In this document: piece by piece, positions 1 through 12,816 of the stretch | Numbering within the stretch: the stretch's first letter is position 1 | Layout of the letters: each line of letters opens with the position of its first letter | From: Rhodocollybia butyracea | Taxonomy: Eukaryota > Basidiomycota > Agaricomycetes > Agaricales > Omphalotaceae | Assembly: GCA_015501585.1 (NCBI GenBank) | Contig: JADNRY010000001.1 | Location: forward strand, 434,001-498,000 | Direction: 5' to 3' | DNA: 64,000 nt | Made by a program: the position numbers and the translations under genes | The notes under the pieces: generated by a model | The model's database searches: none | Seen by the model: the letters and a program-made list of their open reading frames with translations, nothing else | What the model was told of the DNA's origin: nothing

Positions 1-132
1 TATACCCAAAGCGAGATTCTGGAAGTCGTGGCAAACCAGGCTGAAAGAGAGCAGGTCTTTGACGGGGAGAGCAATGGCGATGAGCGAGATAAGTTCTACT
101 GAGAGGTGAGTGTGAGGTTTCGCATTGGCCAT
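1..132 (-). CDS. F-box-like protein, N-terminal fragment cut by the window edge
   Basis: Reading the minus strand from an ATG at 132 gives an open frame of 44 codons that runs off the left edge. After a short polar start (MANAKPHTH) the peptide LSVELISLIAIALPVKDLLSFSL followed by VCHDFQ has the leucine/proline spacing of an F-box helix (L-x-x-E-L-x-x-x-I-A-x-x-L-x-x-x-D-L-L-x-x-S-L-V-C), which in basidiomycetes recruits Skp1 to SCF ubiquitin ligases. Only the first part of the motif is present, so the substrate-binding half of the protein lies outside the window. The gene is divergent from SCC3, with about 140 bp between the two starts. The F-box reading is an inference from a short motif. 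Confidence 0.5.
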   Translation of the reverse strand, partial: MANAKPHTHLSVELISLIAIALPVKDLLSFSLVCHDFQNLALGI

Positions 133-271
133 TGTAGTAGATTGTAGTAGAGTCGGGATATCCGAATTTGAAATGAGAGGTTGGTGAGTCATAGGTCACG
201 CGAGTCATCAGACAACGCGAGGTCTGTCAAACACAAGTCAACATGTTACATCTTTCCTCGCGTTTTCGACG

Positions 272-3200
272 ATGAGTTCCAATTCATCGCCTCCTGGCCC
301 GCGACGCTCTCACCGCGACAAGAAACCTGTCAAAATTTTCACAATAGGTAATTTTATCTTTTCTCGTTGTTTAGTTGTCTAAAATTTTAGTAGAGACCGA
401 AAGTTCTACCACAAACCGCAAAAGAAAGCACGCGGGCACTGACGATGAAGGGCCTGTTGTACTCAACGGAGGTGATGCAGTGGATGACGATGATGATCCT
501 GAGCAGGACGAGCCAAATGCCGATGGCAGCGACGGCGAGGACGGGCCCCCAAAAAAGTCCAGGAAGAAAACCAAAGGCCAGCCTGCGGCAAAGAAAGCAC
601 GTACAGCAGCTCCATCAACGCGTAAACTCAAAAAACCACGCGTACCGAAGGATCCTGCTACTACGAAATCCAAGAAACGCGCCACCGAGGCCCCTAATGC
701 ACCATTTGACCCTGCTGCTCTCACTCAAGCTACTCACATCTCCTCCGACAACCCTCTGTTTAATGCCATCGTGAACCCGAATGCTGCCCTCCAAGGAACC
801 GTAGAAGACTTTCTCGAGTCTCTAGGTCAAGACGAAAACCAGGCGCTCGCAGAGCTGGTCAACATGATTCTACGCTGTTGTGCTTGTAACGGCACCATAG
901 ACAGCGATGCGGCTGTAGATTATGATGGGGTAGCCGATGTGCTGGATGATCTATCCGAGGATTTGAAAAAGGTGAAGCTAGAATTCATCTCGGAACCCTT
1001 CATGTCATTTACACTTTAATAGACAACTTCACCTGCAGGAACCTATCCATTAATCTCCAAAAACTTGCCGTTTCATAATTCCAAAACTAAATATTCCTTT
1101 CGCGCAAATCTTTGCGAGTTTATTTCCCGCCTTATAAGCGCTTCTGCCCTACTTGGCCCGCTCTATGACTCTCCGCTCGTAGATACACTTGAGGTTTGTT
1201 TATACCTTTGTTGCTACGTACTTCATCTAAACTCTCATAGGTCTGGCTAGTTCCCATGTCATCATCTCAGATCCGTTCAATTCGTCATACTTCGACGGTT
1301 ATCGCCTTGGAAGTTGAAACTGCTCTATCCCGAGTAGCCAAAGACGTCGAGAAGGAGGTTGAAGTTGCCGGACGAATGAAAGAGGGCGAAAAGAAGCGAG
1401 CTCGTAGCAAGGGCGCGACAGGCAGTGTCAAGGGAAAAGACAAGGAAATCGATGCCAAGTTGCGCGATAGTAAAGCGAAACAGAAGAAACTGGCTGAATT
1501 CATCAAGGAATTCATTGACGGGTAAGCTTCGGTCAATCCGCAACCTCTGCAACCTCTTGTTCATCCAATTTTTCCTACAGTGTTTTCGTTCACCGTATCC
1601 GCGACCTCGAACCAGTTATTCGGACCGAATGTGTCTCATCTCTCTCCTCCTACTTTGATACCCTCCCTCTTATTTCCTGACCGACTCGAATTATCTCCTT
1701 TATGTTGGTGGGGTACTCGAAGATCCAGCTTCATCCGTTCGTCTAGCTGCCATCAAAGCCTTACAAGTGGTGTACGAAGGCTCAGGGGCCGGAAATGGTG
1801 CCAAGAACAAAGGCAGAGGCGACGTTGCAATTCTTCCTTCGGTGAGACACTTCACAGCTCGGTTCCTTCCAAGACTGCTGCAGATTGCACGCTTTGACGT
1901 TGATATCGGTGTAAGAGTGGCTTTGATGACCGTTTTAGGTTGCATAGATGAACTCGGTGGGTCTTGTGGCATTTCCAAGTTTCTGTTAACTCAGTGCGCA
2001 TATAGCACTGCTGCCCGAGGATGAACGTGACAAGCTCGGTACTCTCGTATTTTCGGACGAACCGCGCATAAGGAAAGCCGTTGGCCGTTTCGTTTCTAGC
2101 GCCTGGGACGAATGGGTAGAGGAAAAGATGGGAGAAGTCGAGGTTTTACCAGCAAGAGGCAATGCTACCAATGGACGCGGGCGTGGCCGTGGAAAGGGTG
2201 GAGCTGCTGCTGCCAAAGTGACTACAAATGTCATCGACCAAGATAAAGTTGGCATCAAAGGTTTAGCTCACATGCTCGTTCGCTGGGGGCGCGTGCTGGA
2301 TCGTGAACGGAAGCCGGATGAAAACAACGAAGAGGAGGAGACAGAAGATGGGAACGAGGGGCAAAATGGGAGTTCAGGTGATACCGACGTTGTTGTCGTT
2401 CGAGAGATTGCTGCGGTACTGGTGACTCCATCGGGTAATCCGGGCGAAGTTGGACGGATTGGTATTGCTGTTGAAGCGCTTTGGGATGATATGGATGTTG
2501 TGAGAGATTGGGAAGGCATTTTGGATATGCTCGTTCTTGATCATAGTGCTTCAGGCGAGAACAACTCCTCCAATAAGGTCAGGAGATCACAGGCTTCCAA
2601 GAATAAATCTGCAGCAAAGAAAGTGAGTCGGCGGACGTCTGCGCGCGCGGACAACCAGGAAGACGATGATGAAGACGATGACGATGGTGACGACGACAAC
2701 GCTTCTACCAGCACTCGAGTAGATCAATCATGGAGGCTCACTGAAGTAGAAGAAGGAGTCTTACTCGAAGTTTTGGTTGCCTCCTTGCAAAGAACCAGAA
2801 GAGATGTAAGTTCTTGAACACAGTCATCTACATTAAACTGATAAAGGGGAATTCTAGGATAGGGATGATTCCACTGGGGAACCTATCACTCAAGCCCTCA
2901 TCAAAGCGCTTCCCCGTCTTTTCATCAAATATCAGACTGACGAGATTCGGATCGTCGCAGTTTTGACTCTTCCTACATTGATGAATCTCGAAGTCTATCT
3001 CGAAATGAGAGAGACAACGGTAAGTAGCTACTCCCATTTCCATTATTTTTGCTTAATCATAACCATTAAAAGGCGTACATCTCTCTGTGGTCCGACATTT
3101 CCAAGCAATTCCTGACGCATACATCATCATATGTCATCGCTACTGCCGCTAAGACAATTGTCTCGCATCTACTTACCAATACCGCGTGTCGAACGTTAAC

Positions 3201-5538
3201 AGCGAGCAGATACTAGAACTTGAAGATGAACTTGTTCGTTCTCTTCGAGACGCTGTTGCTGGGCCCGTACCGCTGCCATCGTCACCCTCTAGATCTACAG
3301 AAGACCACTTTCCACGTGACATTGAAATATGCCATCTTACTGAAGATGAAGTGCTGACTTTGACCGCCGTGGTGCTTCGTCTAACGTCGCTGGCTAGACA
3401 TCGGGATATCAGCTCTCTCATAGAAGAAAACGAAGGGGAAAGCATAGCAGTGTTTACGATATCGTGTCCGCAATATCTGAGCGAGCAAGGCTTAGCGTCG
3501 GAGGTGAAGGCGAGGTAAGACTTTCCGCCAGCTCACAAAACCTTTCTCACAATTATAATCTTCAGATGTTGGAGCAAACTCTTCAGCTATTGAAATTTAC
3601 ACATCTTGTGGAGGCGTCGGCGTGTATTCTCAAATCCTGATCGTAATACTTCTCCTGAGGAAGTAAAGGACCGCGAAAATTTGATTAGCCAGCAAGATGC
3701 TCTACTGGAAAAACTAATTGAATATGCAGTCGGTACGCAGGTGCAGGGCAACGGGATCGTTGAAGGTGTTAAACGAGCGGTGACTCTCCTCCATGAACCG
3801 GTCCTCTGCTTGTTCACTGAGTACTTTAAACAGGCGTTCAAGATCCTACTGAATCTGCACATAATGTTCTCATCTTCTCCTAGCGACCCTGAGGAAGATT
3901 TTCCCAGTGCGACGCTCAAAATGGATGATGAGGTTCAATGGAGGTGCGCAGGCTTCATACAAGCAGAGGTTCTGCGGTATTCAGATGCCTATACGCGCAC
4001 GGTAAACATTGGTAGTGGTGATGAGGACAGTGAAACTGAAAACGAGGATAGCGAAAGAGAAGGTGCCGAAGGACAACCGAAAAAAACCAAGGCGTCCAAG
4101 AAGAAGATTTCCAAAGAAGACGATGCCGAAGGTCTGTGTTACTTCTCCTCGACTTGATCGATGTTGAAGATTTTGGTAGTCGATTTTTCGTCAAGACCTA
4201 TTCTCGAGCTGGAATACGTGTTCATCGACGTCATCACCACGTTCCTTCGTGCACTTCATGCAGGTGTAATTCAAGTTCGTCATGGAGCTATTTTACTCGC
4301 ACACTATGGAATGCTTGGACCAGCCTTTGACGCTTGTGTAAAAATGGTGGTAGATATGTTGAAAGACGAGGGTTTGTCCAACGACAATGGCCAGTTGATC
4401 GTGCTTGTAGCTACCCAAACCATGAAGGAAGTAAGTATTTTGCTTTACTTGCATATCAGTCTTTAATGTCATCGTTTATAAAAGGCTTTCAACATCTTTA
4501 AAAAATCGCCTTCCCATGATGAGACGCATCTTCTCGCCTTGGCTAAACTCATCTCGTCCTGTTTCCTTATTCGAGGTAGCCAACTAGCTGTTCTCCGCCG
4601 TCTTGATGCGCAACATGTGGTAGAAATACATACTACACTTCTGAGCTGGATAATCAAGCAAATGGTATACGTTCGAGCTCGGGAGACCCGCCCCACAAAG
4701 TTGCAATCGTGTTTTTCCAAGCTCTCGTACCCCTTGTTGCCACTGTGCAAAGCCGGGATGCCCTGAAAATGTTTGTTTGTATCTTTCCTCGTTACGCACC
4801 AGCGCTCATTTTTTCCTACAGCAAGGCACATTTGGACCAAGCTTGGGTGCAAGCCAAAATAGAACCAGGCACTACGAAGATGTGGGAACCCCTTCGAGCT
4901 TACGAGAAACGTTTGAGTGCAGCAATGGGCAAGGACAAACGTACGCATCCTATTCGAAATGTAAATGTCGGACTAATTGATTTTTTTTTTTTTTTGGATT
5001 TCTAGCCTCCGCGCCCAAAGCTCGTGGAAAAAGGAGGAAGAAGACTGGCAGACTTTCCTCTGACGGAGAGGAGAGTGAGGTGGAAAAGTTGGTTGGTGAC
5101 GACAACGAACCGCTTTCGGATGCACCTCCAGATCCTCCGCAGCCCCGTCCGCGCCCTCGACCTCGTCGAGCTGCCGCCAATAAATCCCGGGAAACCCCGT
5201 CCGGTGGCTCCAATTCAGAATCTGAACTTGAACCTTTCACACCGAAATCTCGTCCTCATCCCAGCGCTGTTTACAAATCGAAAGCTATGGCGTCTCCTAC
5301 CAGAGCAGCTGAACCTAACGGCGTTGGCACCCCAGTCGACATTGGTAAACGGCCTAGAGAAGACGATGAGGAGGATGATCGAGGACAGCCAGAGCAAGAC
5401 ACTCCTCGTCCTTCTCGGAAACGTCCGAGACGAGATGAGGATTCGGATGCGGATGCAGAGTCAGCCGACTATGAAGAGGCAGAAGCACAAGCTTCTCTTC
5501 CCAACGGAAACCAAACTGACCCAGCAGTTTCCGTCTGA
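272..5538 (+). CDS. SCC3: Cohesin subunit SCC3/STAG (Psc3, Irr1 family)
   Basis: This encodes the HEAT-repeat cohesin subunit that binds the kleisin Scc1 and loads the ring on DNA. The start at 272 (MSSNSSPPGPRRSHRDKK) is followed by a 43-nt intron at 348-390, then an acidic and lysine-rich disordered leader. The STAG domain follows: the stretch AALQGTVEDFLESLGQDENQ, a block starting at LCEFISRLISASALLGPLYD, a coiled basic region near 1320-1500, then VRLAAIKALQVVYEG and FLPRLLQIARFD-VDIGVRVAL, typical of STAG cores. Many small introns follow (for example 972-1022). An acidic tract near 2660-2700 and a charged, Pro/Arg-rich C-terminus (5080-5538) are as in other fungal SCC3. A T-run precedes the last acceptor near 5005. 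The end is not certain: the preferred frame stops at 5536-5538, while another frame continues to 5608 and ends IRRKRIRH. Confidence 0.9.
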
Positions 5539-5903
5539 GATACAGGAAGCTCGTGAACCAACTCCTGGTGCTGATGTACAGATACGTAGGAAGCGAATTC
5601 GTCATTGAAATTTTTGGTCAAGATCTAGATGTTCTGTCACATACCCTCATCGTTTTATTTTATTTCTAATTTTCTATTTTTCTGTTGCTTCCGGTCGAGC
5701 TGTATGTTATGTTGGAAGATGTATTCCAAATGTCATGGACCTTTCGTTATATATATGCTAATTACTGGCCCGCATGCAGGAAGTTAAGAAAATCCATAAA
5801 GATGCAATAGTTACTGGTATAACAACAGAAAAAAAGATAAGGAGCGACTAGATAGACACAGAAATAGATAGGTATCAAGGTGAAAATAGACATCGAGCTC
5901 AAG
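5539..5903. other. Intergenic, convergent 3' flanks
   Basis: This AT-rich stretch lies between the end of SCC3 (+) and the end of the long disordered protein gene (-). It should hold both 3' untranslated regions. If SCC3 uses the alternative frame, it codes up to 5608. No other gene-like signal was seen. Confidence 0.5.
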
Positions 5904-8900
5904 TTAATCTGTATCCGAAAGGAGGCCTAGTGTCGCGAGCATGGCAGTCCCCTACATGAGGGTCAGTGAACGAATATTTCAACATCAACGAAGAACATAC
6001 ATCCGCAGACATGCTCTGGTAAACCTCTGTTAGGCCAGAGCGACCAGGCATTGATAAAGGTCGGCTACTACCATTTGTTGTACTAGAGCGAAGAGAAGAA
6101 CCAGCTGAGTCCAGCTGCTCCTCTTGTCGCAGCCGTTCTATGACGGAGCGAGATCGACGTATTTTCAAGTCACTCGCGATGCCAAGCATGTCACACAGCT
6201 CTTCGTACATGGCCCTCGTTTCTGTGTTCGGGGTGGGACCACCTGTCGACAGTGCCTGAAAATTTTATGATTAGCGTTAGCTTTGGACGTCATCTTCATT
6301 CGCTTACTATGAAAGACCTGGTGGCAGGCAAGTCCGTCGCGATATCAACAGGTCTATGCAGACGTCGAGGTCGAGGGATCGGAGGAACAGGTGGAATATC
6401 TTCGATTGAGAAAGCAGATTTGATCCCGGTCGAGAAAGATGCGGAGCTGAGCCTGTTCGTACTGCTCATCGAAGAACGAGTGGAACGTAAACCGGCTTTG
6501 GAAACACGGATACTTGACTTTCTCAAGGCTGACATTCTACTGGAGCGATTACTAGAAGAAATGTCTCCAGTGTCGACCTTTTCGTGCAGACGATCAAAGT
6601 CGCTGGCCACCTTTTTCCGCTTGCTTCCAGGCATCGTCTCGTTCCGCTTCGAGTGCCAACACTTGGGACTGAAGCGCATCGGAGACAGCAAGCTGTTTAA
6701 GAAAACTTGCGTTCAATTTTCGAATGGCCATAGCTAGAGCGCTGGCACCATGGACGTCTTTCAAAGACGTCAGCTGCGATACTTGCTCATCGGCAGCATG
6801 GAGATCCTGTGCAAGACGATCGAGTGTGACGGAGATATCCCGGACTTCGTTGATGATGCCTAGCGTCGCATTAGCGTCCTCCTGTTGAGACCCATCGACA
6901 TGTGACGTTAATGCGGCCAGCATTTCCATACGCCGCCGAGCGATCATTTTGTATCGCGTTTTGATCTCTGTCCGTTGTAGTTCCAATTTATGCAACTCGG
7001 CTGGAATGTCATTGTCAACGGTTTCAAGATGTAGCAAACGTATGGCAGATGCTTCTGCAGGACTGTTTGATCGCGCGAGATACGATGGCCTGGAGCTGCG
7101 AGGAAGTGAAAGTCCATTTTGCGGCATCCATTGTATAACCTCTCCATCTCGGTGTCGGCGTTGCAAACCGAGGGGAATGTGGGGCAGGGGCACCGGATGC
7201 AGTGCGGAACAGTTTTGAGGAACCGCCTGCGGCATTGCTGTTGATCGACGAGACGGATCCATTGCGTTGACGTCCAGTCGTTGCTGTATGACTAGGGCGA
7301 CGAGGACCCAAGGGCAAAGGAGGTCGACTACGTCCACGTCGACCAAAGCTGGAGGTTGACTGTCGCAACGAATCGGATCGACTGCTTGGAGGAGTGTTAG
7401 GGCTCGCAATGTGCGAACCTCCTGATGTAGGTGTGTCACTGTGACCTTGAGACTGGTCAAATACAAGGGTATAGTATGGTGGTGGGGAACCCAGCGAATA
7501 TGGAGCCCCCAGTTCCGTCTCAGCGGACCCTGCCGATCCTGGGGACTGTTTAGACTGTTGCTGTATATGATGAGGAGGAAGTGGAGGCTGCTGTGGATGA
7601 GGAGGAAGTGGCGGTGGCGGTGGCGGTGGTGGTGGTGGTGTTACAGCAGATACTTCATTGGAAGTCGATACCGATACAGGCATCACTGAGCGAAGTGAAT
7701 CCTGAGACGAAAGCGCATCACGGACTGTAAGTGAACTATTAGAGTCCATCTGGGGTAGGCCCGGCGTTGACCCGCTGGGCTAGGAAGAGAGGTGGTGGAA
7801 TTGGCGAAATTATGGGCAAAGATGGAAGGAGAAGGTGGCAATGTAGGAAGCCCCCTCACACCGAGTGACGTTTGAGAACTATTACTGTTTACGAGATGAT
7901 CATGCCTAGGAGAAAGTTCACTCAATGGACTGGTTAATGATGGCGAACGCTCTCCGTCGGAAGTTGGGAACTTTTGGGTAACCCAAGATGGGTAACGGTG
8001 GGATATTTCTTTGTCCTCAGCTGAAGATTCTGGTTCTGGAGGTATCGGTGGTGGGGAAATATCTTTCGTAGGAGCCACCGTCCTCACTCTGCTACCACTC
8101 GGTTGTCTCTGATGTCGAGCTCCCGACGCTGCGCGCGCAAGCATATGCTGAGCAAGGGCAGGCATAGGGTCCCCAGCAGGAATCGGTGTGGCTGGAACCG
8201 CAATGACTATTTGGTCAATTGAGTTATGATGTCCATGCAGCCCAGTTGAAGCCACTGAGGTTGCAGACCATATTGGACTGAAAGCACGGGGTGTCTCGGG
8301 GAAGGTTTGTTTGGAATATTCTGGTTGAGAGTATTCTGGGCTGCTCGTAGGTGAGCTCGAACTAGACGCCGGTCGCGTACTGATGAGATTGTAGGACGTG
8401 AGGTCCTGAGAATCGCGTACAATTTTGATGGGACTGGGAGCGCTTCCTGAACGCTGACGATTAAATAGACTAAAAGTAGGAGGAGGTAGCAGGGAAGAAG
8501 CAGAATCAGGAGAGACAGGTGCTCCATTCTAGATCATGCACAGCTCAGAAAAAGATCATTGATAATATGATATATGGTGGCGTACCTGTTGTGAGCTTTC
8601 ACCGATCGGGAGCAGCCGCCCAGGAACAAGAATCCTTGGACCTAAAACTCCCGTTAGCTAAGTGAACGACAACGTTCTTTACCAGAAATCCTTACCGTTG
8701 GGAGACCCAGTACCAGTCTTGGTACTTCGCCTAGAATCACGTCTATACGGCGAAGGAGGAGATAATTGAGAACTAGATTCCTCAGTTATAGGTGAAAAAG
8801 GAGGTCGGAAATGTGGACCATCAGCTGCAGTGGATACAAGTCCTCCCGAGTTGGAGGCTCGGGCGACATGGAAGCAACAGTAGAATAATAGTCATCTAGC

Positions 8901-10290
8901 ATGTTGTCATATTCCTTGGCTGAAGATGCGGACGATGGACCATCACGAGAAACATTGGACACTGGTCGGTCTACGTTCGGAGAGAGAAAAGGAGAAGGGG
9001 TATACACGGAATCTGAGGTAGCGGAAGAGGTCTAGTTTTCATTCAGTCTGTTGTCGCGAAGAGATGGGTTAGACGAGGCAGCTTCCGAGATGCGAGAAAT
9101 CCTCCGCGATTGAATTGCATCAGACTCTCCAATGCTATTCGAGCGCACCAACGACGCTTCTCCATCTGTATCACGTAGAATGCTCCCCGTGCTCTGACGT
9201 TTCCGCTTCGAATCACTAAGTCTCCGCCTGGGGTTCTTCGGTGGAATGTAGACCGAGTCAGCGTTTGGTGGTAATGGGACAAGCGAATGAGGTTCGGGAG
9301 TGCGAGACAAGGGCGAATAAAGGAATGGATTTTCGTCGTGGGGTAGGGTAGCCGAATCTGTACGCGTCAGAACCGAGCCTCCGCTTCTATAACGCGACGT
9401 CCGGTCATCGCTAGACAATACAAACGAGTTTCCTATCAGCGCCCGAGCCAACGTGGTTCCTGACACAGCACTCGCAGAGTAATCTTCGCCAGAGTGTGCC
9501 GATTCTGGCCGCGACGATGGATACCATGTTCCTCTATTAGAGCCAGTTGAAGACCGAACGACTTGAACTTTAGGACCATGCATAGACGAATTCGGTATTT
9601 TAATTGGCGAAGGCGCGTTCTTTCTTGGTAACTAGGAAGAAACTCAGCAAAGTGCGAGAAGGGAAAACATCTGCAGAACTCACCATTCGGACAGGTTTGT
9701 CTCTAGTTTTGACAAAGCTCGATGCCTGAAAGCTGGTAAGAAGTATGGACAAAAGAATACACGTAGACACGCACGTCCATCGCCTGTAGATTTGCGACTA
9801 TGATGCTATCGTTTGAAGACGAAGAGTAATCATCGTCATCGTAGACGCTAGCTTCGTCTGGTAGAGTCTCCTCGTCTCTGGCTTGTTGTGTAGAGATATG
9901 ATCTTCTGGCAGCTTGCTGCTGCTCGCGCCAGGCGATTGATGTTCGGCCTCGGCATTATACAGTTTCTCATCGAGAAGAAGATGAGAGGGTATCCAGTCC
10001 GACATAGAGTCTGATAAAAGTTGTACATCTAGTTTTTTGGGCGGTGTCGAAGGACGGACGGGTGTCAACTGAGGAGAGGAGAAATCTTCGGATGTTGGTG
10101 GCGATTGGAAAGGAAGTTGACCGGAGCTTTCGCCTTCTTCATCACTGTGTAAGCTCTGAGTGGGAGTAATATGAACGACCTCTGTGGAAGCATAAGGGTG
10201 GGGAGAGTTGGGAGTATCGAGACGACGATTGAATCCTTTGGGCTTTCGCAGGGCTTTACCGTAGGAAATGAAGGAGGAGAGGTTTGGCAT
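5904..10290 (-). CDS. Long disordered protein with C-terminal coiled coil, function unknown
   Basis: I do not recognise the family by name. The start at 10290 (MPNLSSFISYGKALRKPKGF) opens a protein of well over 1,000 residues, split by short introns. The first two thirds are low-complexity, rich in Ser, Pro, Arg and acidic residues, with many SP/TP sites. A run of about ten prolines is encoded by the GGT/GGC repeat near 7610-7641. The only ordered part seems to be a coiled coil at about 6600-7050 (for example PAELHKLELQRTEIKTRYKM and SVTLDRLAQDLHAADEQVSQ). A Ser-rich tail follows, with an ELCDMLGIASDLKIRRSRS segment. The stop at 5904-5906 assumes a last intron of about 50 nt near 5955-6005; without that splice the frame ends at 5899. 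The architecture suggests a cytoskeletal, polarity or scaffold protein, but that is a guess. Confidence 0.65.
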
Positions 10291-11290
10291 GGTCGAAAAT
10301 CATACAACCTAATATTTGGCGAACGATAAGACCAATAAGAGGCAATAGAAAGCTGAAAAGACTGAAAAAAATGAAAGAGACTAAACAGCAGTAGAGTAAG
10401 ATGCAACGAAAAGGCGGCAGCGACAGATCAGTTGAGATGCTACATCACCGGAAAGCGTACAAACAGCCACTGTTGTTCCGGATATTTAGCCGGGTTAGGC
10501 CACACATGTTTCCGGAAGCTACGATTTAAGGAAAGCGATAACTCCGGTGAAATGATATCCACACACCTACACAGCGGTACAGCGATGAAGAATTTAATCC
10601 GCCGTGTTACTGCTATGTCCCAGTTCACGTCTCGGTGAGTCTGACACACTGTCAAAAACATGGCAAACTCAACACTCAGCGCTCTACACTGCCATCCCCA
10701 GATCTTTCAAATTAACCACGTTTTTAACAGTTTGTAACCAGTCCATGCGTGAGCGGTTTGAGAACATACGGCGAACTACAAATTGACCGATATCGGTTTC
10801 AAGTCGGAGCGGTACCCGACATCAGCGTCAACAAAGACGCTGATAAAACGCACCATTTTGCCAGAATTTGGCTGGAAAGGAACCTCAGAACATCCAAACA
10901 GCAAGCCGAGTCATCCACATTGTATCATTCAAAAGTTCAACTGATAGACTGATGGGTCAATTCGAAATCGGGTAGGCATATGTAGCCTCGATCGACGAGT
11001 AGTAGCGAGTAGTGACTATCAGAAGCGGTATTTGCTAAAGCTCTCTTGACAATCGTTGCATAGACGAGATGTCACACAGAAACAGATTCTGAAACTAGCC
11101 TAGCTAGCTGTCTTTTGTGAAGAGAATACTCGTTCACATATTCTGAAACAGGTTGTGCCCAAATCATCATGTGATTTCTGCATGACCGACTTTCGCGCGA
11201 ACGCCTCAAATTTAAATTACTCACTTGCTCATTGCTCAACCCTTTTTTAATCTAATTCTAGATACTCCAAGTCCATTGTATATGTTTCAT
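10291..11290. other. Intergenic, 1 kb, with one hairpin
   Basis: This holds the upstream region of the disordered-protein gene and the 3' flank of the desaturase gene. No open frame here reads like protein. The only structure noticed is a perfect 9-bp inverted repeat with a 6-nt loop at 10821-10844. Confidence 0.5.
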
Positions 11291-12690
11291 CTACTCACTT
11301 TTGTCCTCAACCTCGTCAGAAACTCTAGACGCAGCCGTCGCCTGTTTCGTCAGTCGCTTGGCTCTAGCAAAAATTCCAACCTCCTTATCACGGATGAAAT
11401 TTACAATCACCATTGGCCACGAAGGATGTGAAGGCAGGGTATCATAGAATTCGGGAGCTAGAGCGCGAAGCGCGGGCAGTCGTGTCCAAGCAACAGAAGG
11501 GAAATCGTGATGCTCGTTATGATAACCAACCTGAATAATTCAATTTAGAAAGAACAGGGCAAAAAGATGGATGCATACGTTGTAAGCCAAAATGTTTAGC
11601 GAACCATAGTAGCTGAACGTTTCTTGCTCCAATCCATCCCACAGGTAATGCTCCGCAATAAAGTGGCCAGCACATGGGTGGAGACTACCAGCAAAGAAGC
11701 TGCTAGCGACGAGGTATATCAGCGGTCTCACGCCAAATGCTTTGATCAGAAGGTAGTCGAAGACGATTTGAGCCACAAAATTTGAAAGATGCCACATGGT
11801 CAATTTTTGAGACCGTACGAATCCTGGTCGGAGAGCATAAAAGAGAATCTGGAAGGTTCTGTATGAATGTCAAAATGGAGTCTGCGTGGATATATGAATT
11901 GACAAACGCAAAAAAGACTTTGCCAAGCACGTTGTTCAAGAGTAAAAGCTCTGCTTGAGTAGGCAAATCGGTATCAACTCCATCTTCACCCAAGAGCTTG
12001 TGGTGTTCAATATGATATCTCTGGAGTAAGAATGATCGTTAGATACGGAAGCAGGCTATCCTGCTTGGAAATACCTTGAACATGGCAGAATAAGGTATAC
12101 CTATGGGGAGATTCGCGAAGACTGCGAGAGCCTTATTAGCCCAGATGCCTGGAAAAGCAAGATTATGTGTAATTTCATGTATAGCAAGAAACAAGTTGTG
12201 ATTTGCAGTGCCTCCAATGGCATAAGCGCAGAAAATGAACCAAGGGGAGAGTACTGGGGTATGGCGAAGGGCGATTGCGAGGATAATTTGTAAAGATACC
12301 ACAGCAAGAACGATGTACTTTGTTAACGGTTCATGGCCCATTAATTTTGTAACCTAAGGTATGCGATTTAGCAAAAGAAAAGACGGAAACGACCAAAAGC
12401 ACTCACCTCAGGATGTGCCTTCATAATAGCCATCCTCCGTGTACGATGAGGCTCTTCTGTCATTAACCACAAGAAATCATTTGGATCTTGAGGAGGCTTG
12501 AAATGCGAGTTTCCATCATCTTGGGCAGTCGGGGAGGTAATGGTTGTTCGACGTGGCGAGCGTTTGCCTTCCCAAAGACTTTCCGCGCCACCATACAAGC
12601 TAAAGTCTACAGGAACATGAGCACAACTGTTTATACAGTGTACATTTCGCATAACGCACCAGCTTTATCCGGCTGTTTAGACGTATCCAT
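11291..12690 (-). CDS. dsd1: Sphingolipid delta(4)-desaturase (dihydroceramide desaturase)
   Basis: This membrane di-iron enzyme puts the 4,5 double bond into the long-chain base of (dihydro)ceramide at the endoplasmic reticulum, a step toward fungal glucosylceramide. All three histidine boxes are visible after splicing: HEITHN (near 12170), HIEHH in the exon junction near 12010-12060, and HNEHHDFP near 11510. The DES signature around them ([66 protein letters not shown]) is intact. Several hydrophobic segments lie between the boxes. The start at 12690 ([10 protein letters not shown], then a spliced codon into DFSLYGG) gives a protein of about 400 residues, somewhat longer than animal DES1 because of an N-terminal Ser/Thr/Arg insert. 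It is divergent from the amidohydrolase gene. Confidence 0.9.
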
Positions 12691-12816
12691 AGCTTGCGTC
12701 CAGCGGGAAGAGGCAAACCGTAACCTTAGCTAACCCTAGAAATCAATTATTATATACAGATTGTAAGTATCTAACCAGGCGCCTCTCTTTTTGTAAGGAC
12801 CCAGGACCCAAGGCTG
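12691..12816. promoter_or_regulatory. Short divergent promoter between desaturase and amidohydrolase
   Basis: Only 126 bp separate the two start codons, so both genes must be transcribed from shared or overlapping upstream DNA. No specific factor site is claimed. Confidence 0.4.

Noticed and set aside
4979..4996. Poly-T run
   Set aside because: It lies in an SCC3 intron just before the acceptor and is explained as a polypyrimidine tract.
10432..10952. Plus-strand open frames upstream of the disordered-protein gene
   Set aside because: Composition is not protein-like and no splice structure is visible.
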